42,335 nucleotides of DNA from Gammaproteobacteria bacterium. GTDB taxonomy: Bacteria; Pseudomonadota; Gammaproteobacteria; Steroidobacterales; Rariloculaceae. Both the position numbers and the translations under genes were made by a program. The notes below the pieces were generated by a model. It was not told the origin of the DNA. It searched no databases and was given only the letters and a program-made list of their open reading frames with translations. Positions 42,095-42,335 of this stretch are shown piece by piece (position 1 is the stretch's first letter; each line of letters begins with the position of its first letter). The DNA is taken from NCBI GenBank assembly GCA_017577365.1, contig PKRJ01000030.1, positions 1 through 42,335 on the forward strand, in the 5' to 3' direction.

Positions 42095-42335
42095 ATGCGC
42101 ACGTTTCAAGCTGGCCGGACCTGTGTGGCTGTTCTCGCTTTTGTACTTTTCGGCTCCCAGACACTCGCTGATACGGACTTTAGAGGGGTCGCGGGAATCA
42201 CCGGCAGCGGAGCGAGGGCTTCGTCATCGGGTGATGACGTAAGAGGAATAACGGGTAGTGGTGCACGCGGGATTACTGGCAGTGGTTCCCGCGGCATTAC
42301 CGGTAGTGGGTCGCGGGGGATCACTGGCAGCGGGT
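42095..42335 (+). CDS. Secreted octapeptide-repeat protein (R-G-I-T-G-S-G-[A/S]), 3' partial
   Basis: The ATG is preceded by AGGGGGGG and opens a signal peptide (TCVAVLAFVLFGSQTLA, cut before DTDF). After about 22 mature residues the protein becomes a tandem repeat: R50, R58, R66 and R74 each begin R-G-I-T-G-S-G plus A or S, with an earlier G-I-T-G-S-G at 34-39. The frame is open at the right edge, so length is unknown. Ser/Thr/Gly/Arg-rich repeats suggest a surface or extracellular, probably unstructured or beta-type, protein. I do not recognise the family. Confidence 0.75.
   Translation, partial: MRTFQAGRTCVAVLAFVLFGSQTLADTDFRGVAGITGSGARASSSGDDVRGITGSGARGITGSGSRGITGSGSRGITGSG
42242..42335 (+). 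repeat. 24-base tandem repeat encoding R-G-I-T-G-S-G-[A/S]
   Basis: Four units begin at 42242, 42266, 42290 and 42314, the last cut by the window edge. The encoded peptide is constant, but the codons for G-I-T-G-S-G differ between units (for example GGAATAACG, GGGATTACT, GGCATTACC, GGGATCACT), showing old duplication with protein-level constraint. Confidence 0.85.

Noticed and set aside
42106..42324. Minus-strand frame with a P-L-P-V-I-P-R repeat
   Set aside because: It is the reverse reading of the RGITGSG repeat; the plus frame has the signal peptide and ribosome site.
42242..42335. CRISPR array
   Set aside because: The repeats are 24 bases with no spacers, vary at third codon positions and lie in an open reading frame.

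Overview
The window is a high-GC bacterial chromosome segment, almost certainly gammaproteobacterial. It carries the rimP-nusA-infB-rbfA-truB-rpsO-pnp order, a dksA-gluQ pair and smc-zipA-ligA; zipA is essentially a gammaproteobacterial division gene. The left half is rich in secreted, heme- and quinoprotein-type proteins (DUF1592/DUF1552 pair, PQQ-type sugar dehydrogenase, di-heme cytochrome, DUF3500, DUF6152). That mix recalls free-living soil or marine lineages such as Steroidobacteraceae or Woeseiaceae. This placement is inference from gene content, not from a search.

Layout. 1-5.3 kb: an operon of a DUF1592-family heme protein (entered from the left and broken by an in-frame TAA at 290-292), a Tat-exported DUF1552 protein and a secreted ankyrin protein. 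5.4-9.5 kb: a secreted SGNH hydrolase, a TetR regulator, a class I glutamine amidotransferase behind a strong hairpin, and a secreted sugar dehydrogenase. 9.6-11.4 kb: a small Cys-rich lipoprotein on the minus strand, then two paralogous four-helix membrane proteins. 11.5-16.4 kb: a thioredoxin-fold lipoprotein (-), class I fructose-bisphosphate aldolase (+), a PEBP-family protein (-) and a di-heme c-type cytochrome (-). 16.5-18.7 kb: a YihY/BrkB membrane protein and two small secreted proteins. 18.9-20.4 kb: a minus-strand PadR regulator translationally coupled to an unusual protein that joins a PadR-partner N-terminal domain to a TonB C-terminal domain. 20.6-23.0 kb: DUF3500, an M23 peptidase and a monoheme cytochrome c, tightly packed.

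23.0-31.9 kb is the conserved transcription/translation/RNA-decay operon. It has a leader with two tandem terminator-like hairpins before rimP, an internal promoter before rpsO and a hairpin between rpsO and pnp. 31.9-34.3 kb (-) holds gluQ, a dksA variant with a long lysine-rich tail and only two of the four zinc cysteines, and queF. 34.5-40.8 kb holds smc-zipA-ligA (chromosome organisation, division, DNA ligation) with 11-nt gaps.

From late ligA onwards base composition shifts visibly towards A+T. This last part holds a DUF6502-type gene overlapping the ligA end, about 470 bases without a convincing gene, and the start of a secreted protein built from an R-G-I-T-G-S-G-[A/S] octapeptide repeat that runs off the right edge. 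No rRNA, tRNA, CRISPR array or complete mobile element was seen. The points most worth a second look are the octapeptide-repeat protein, the PadR/TonB fusion pair, the DksA variant and the nonsense codon in the DUF1592 gene.
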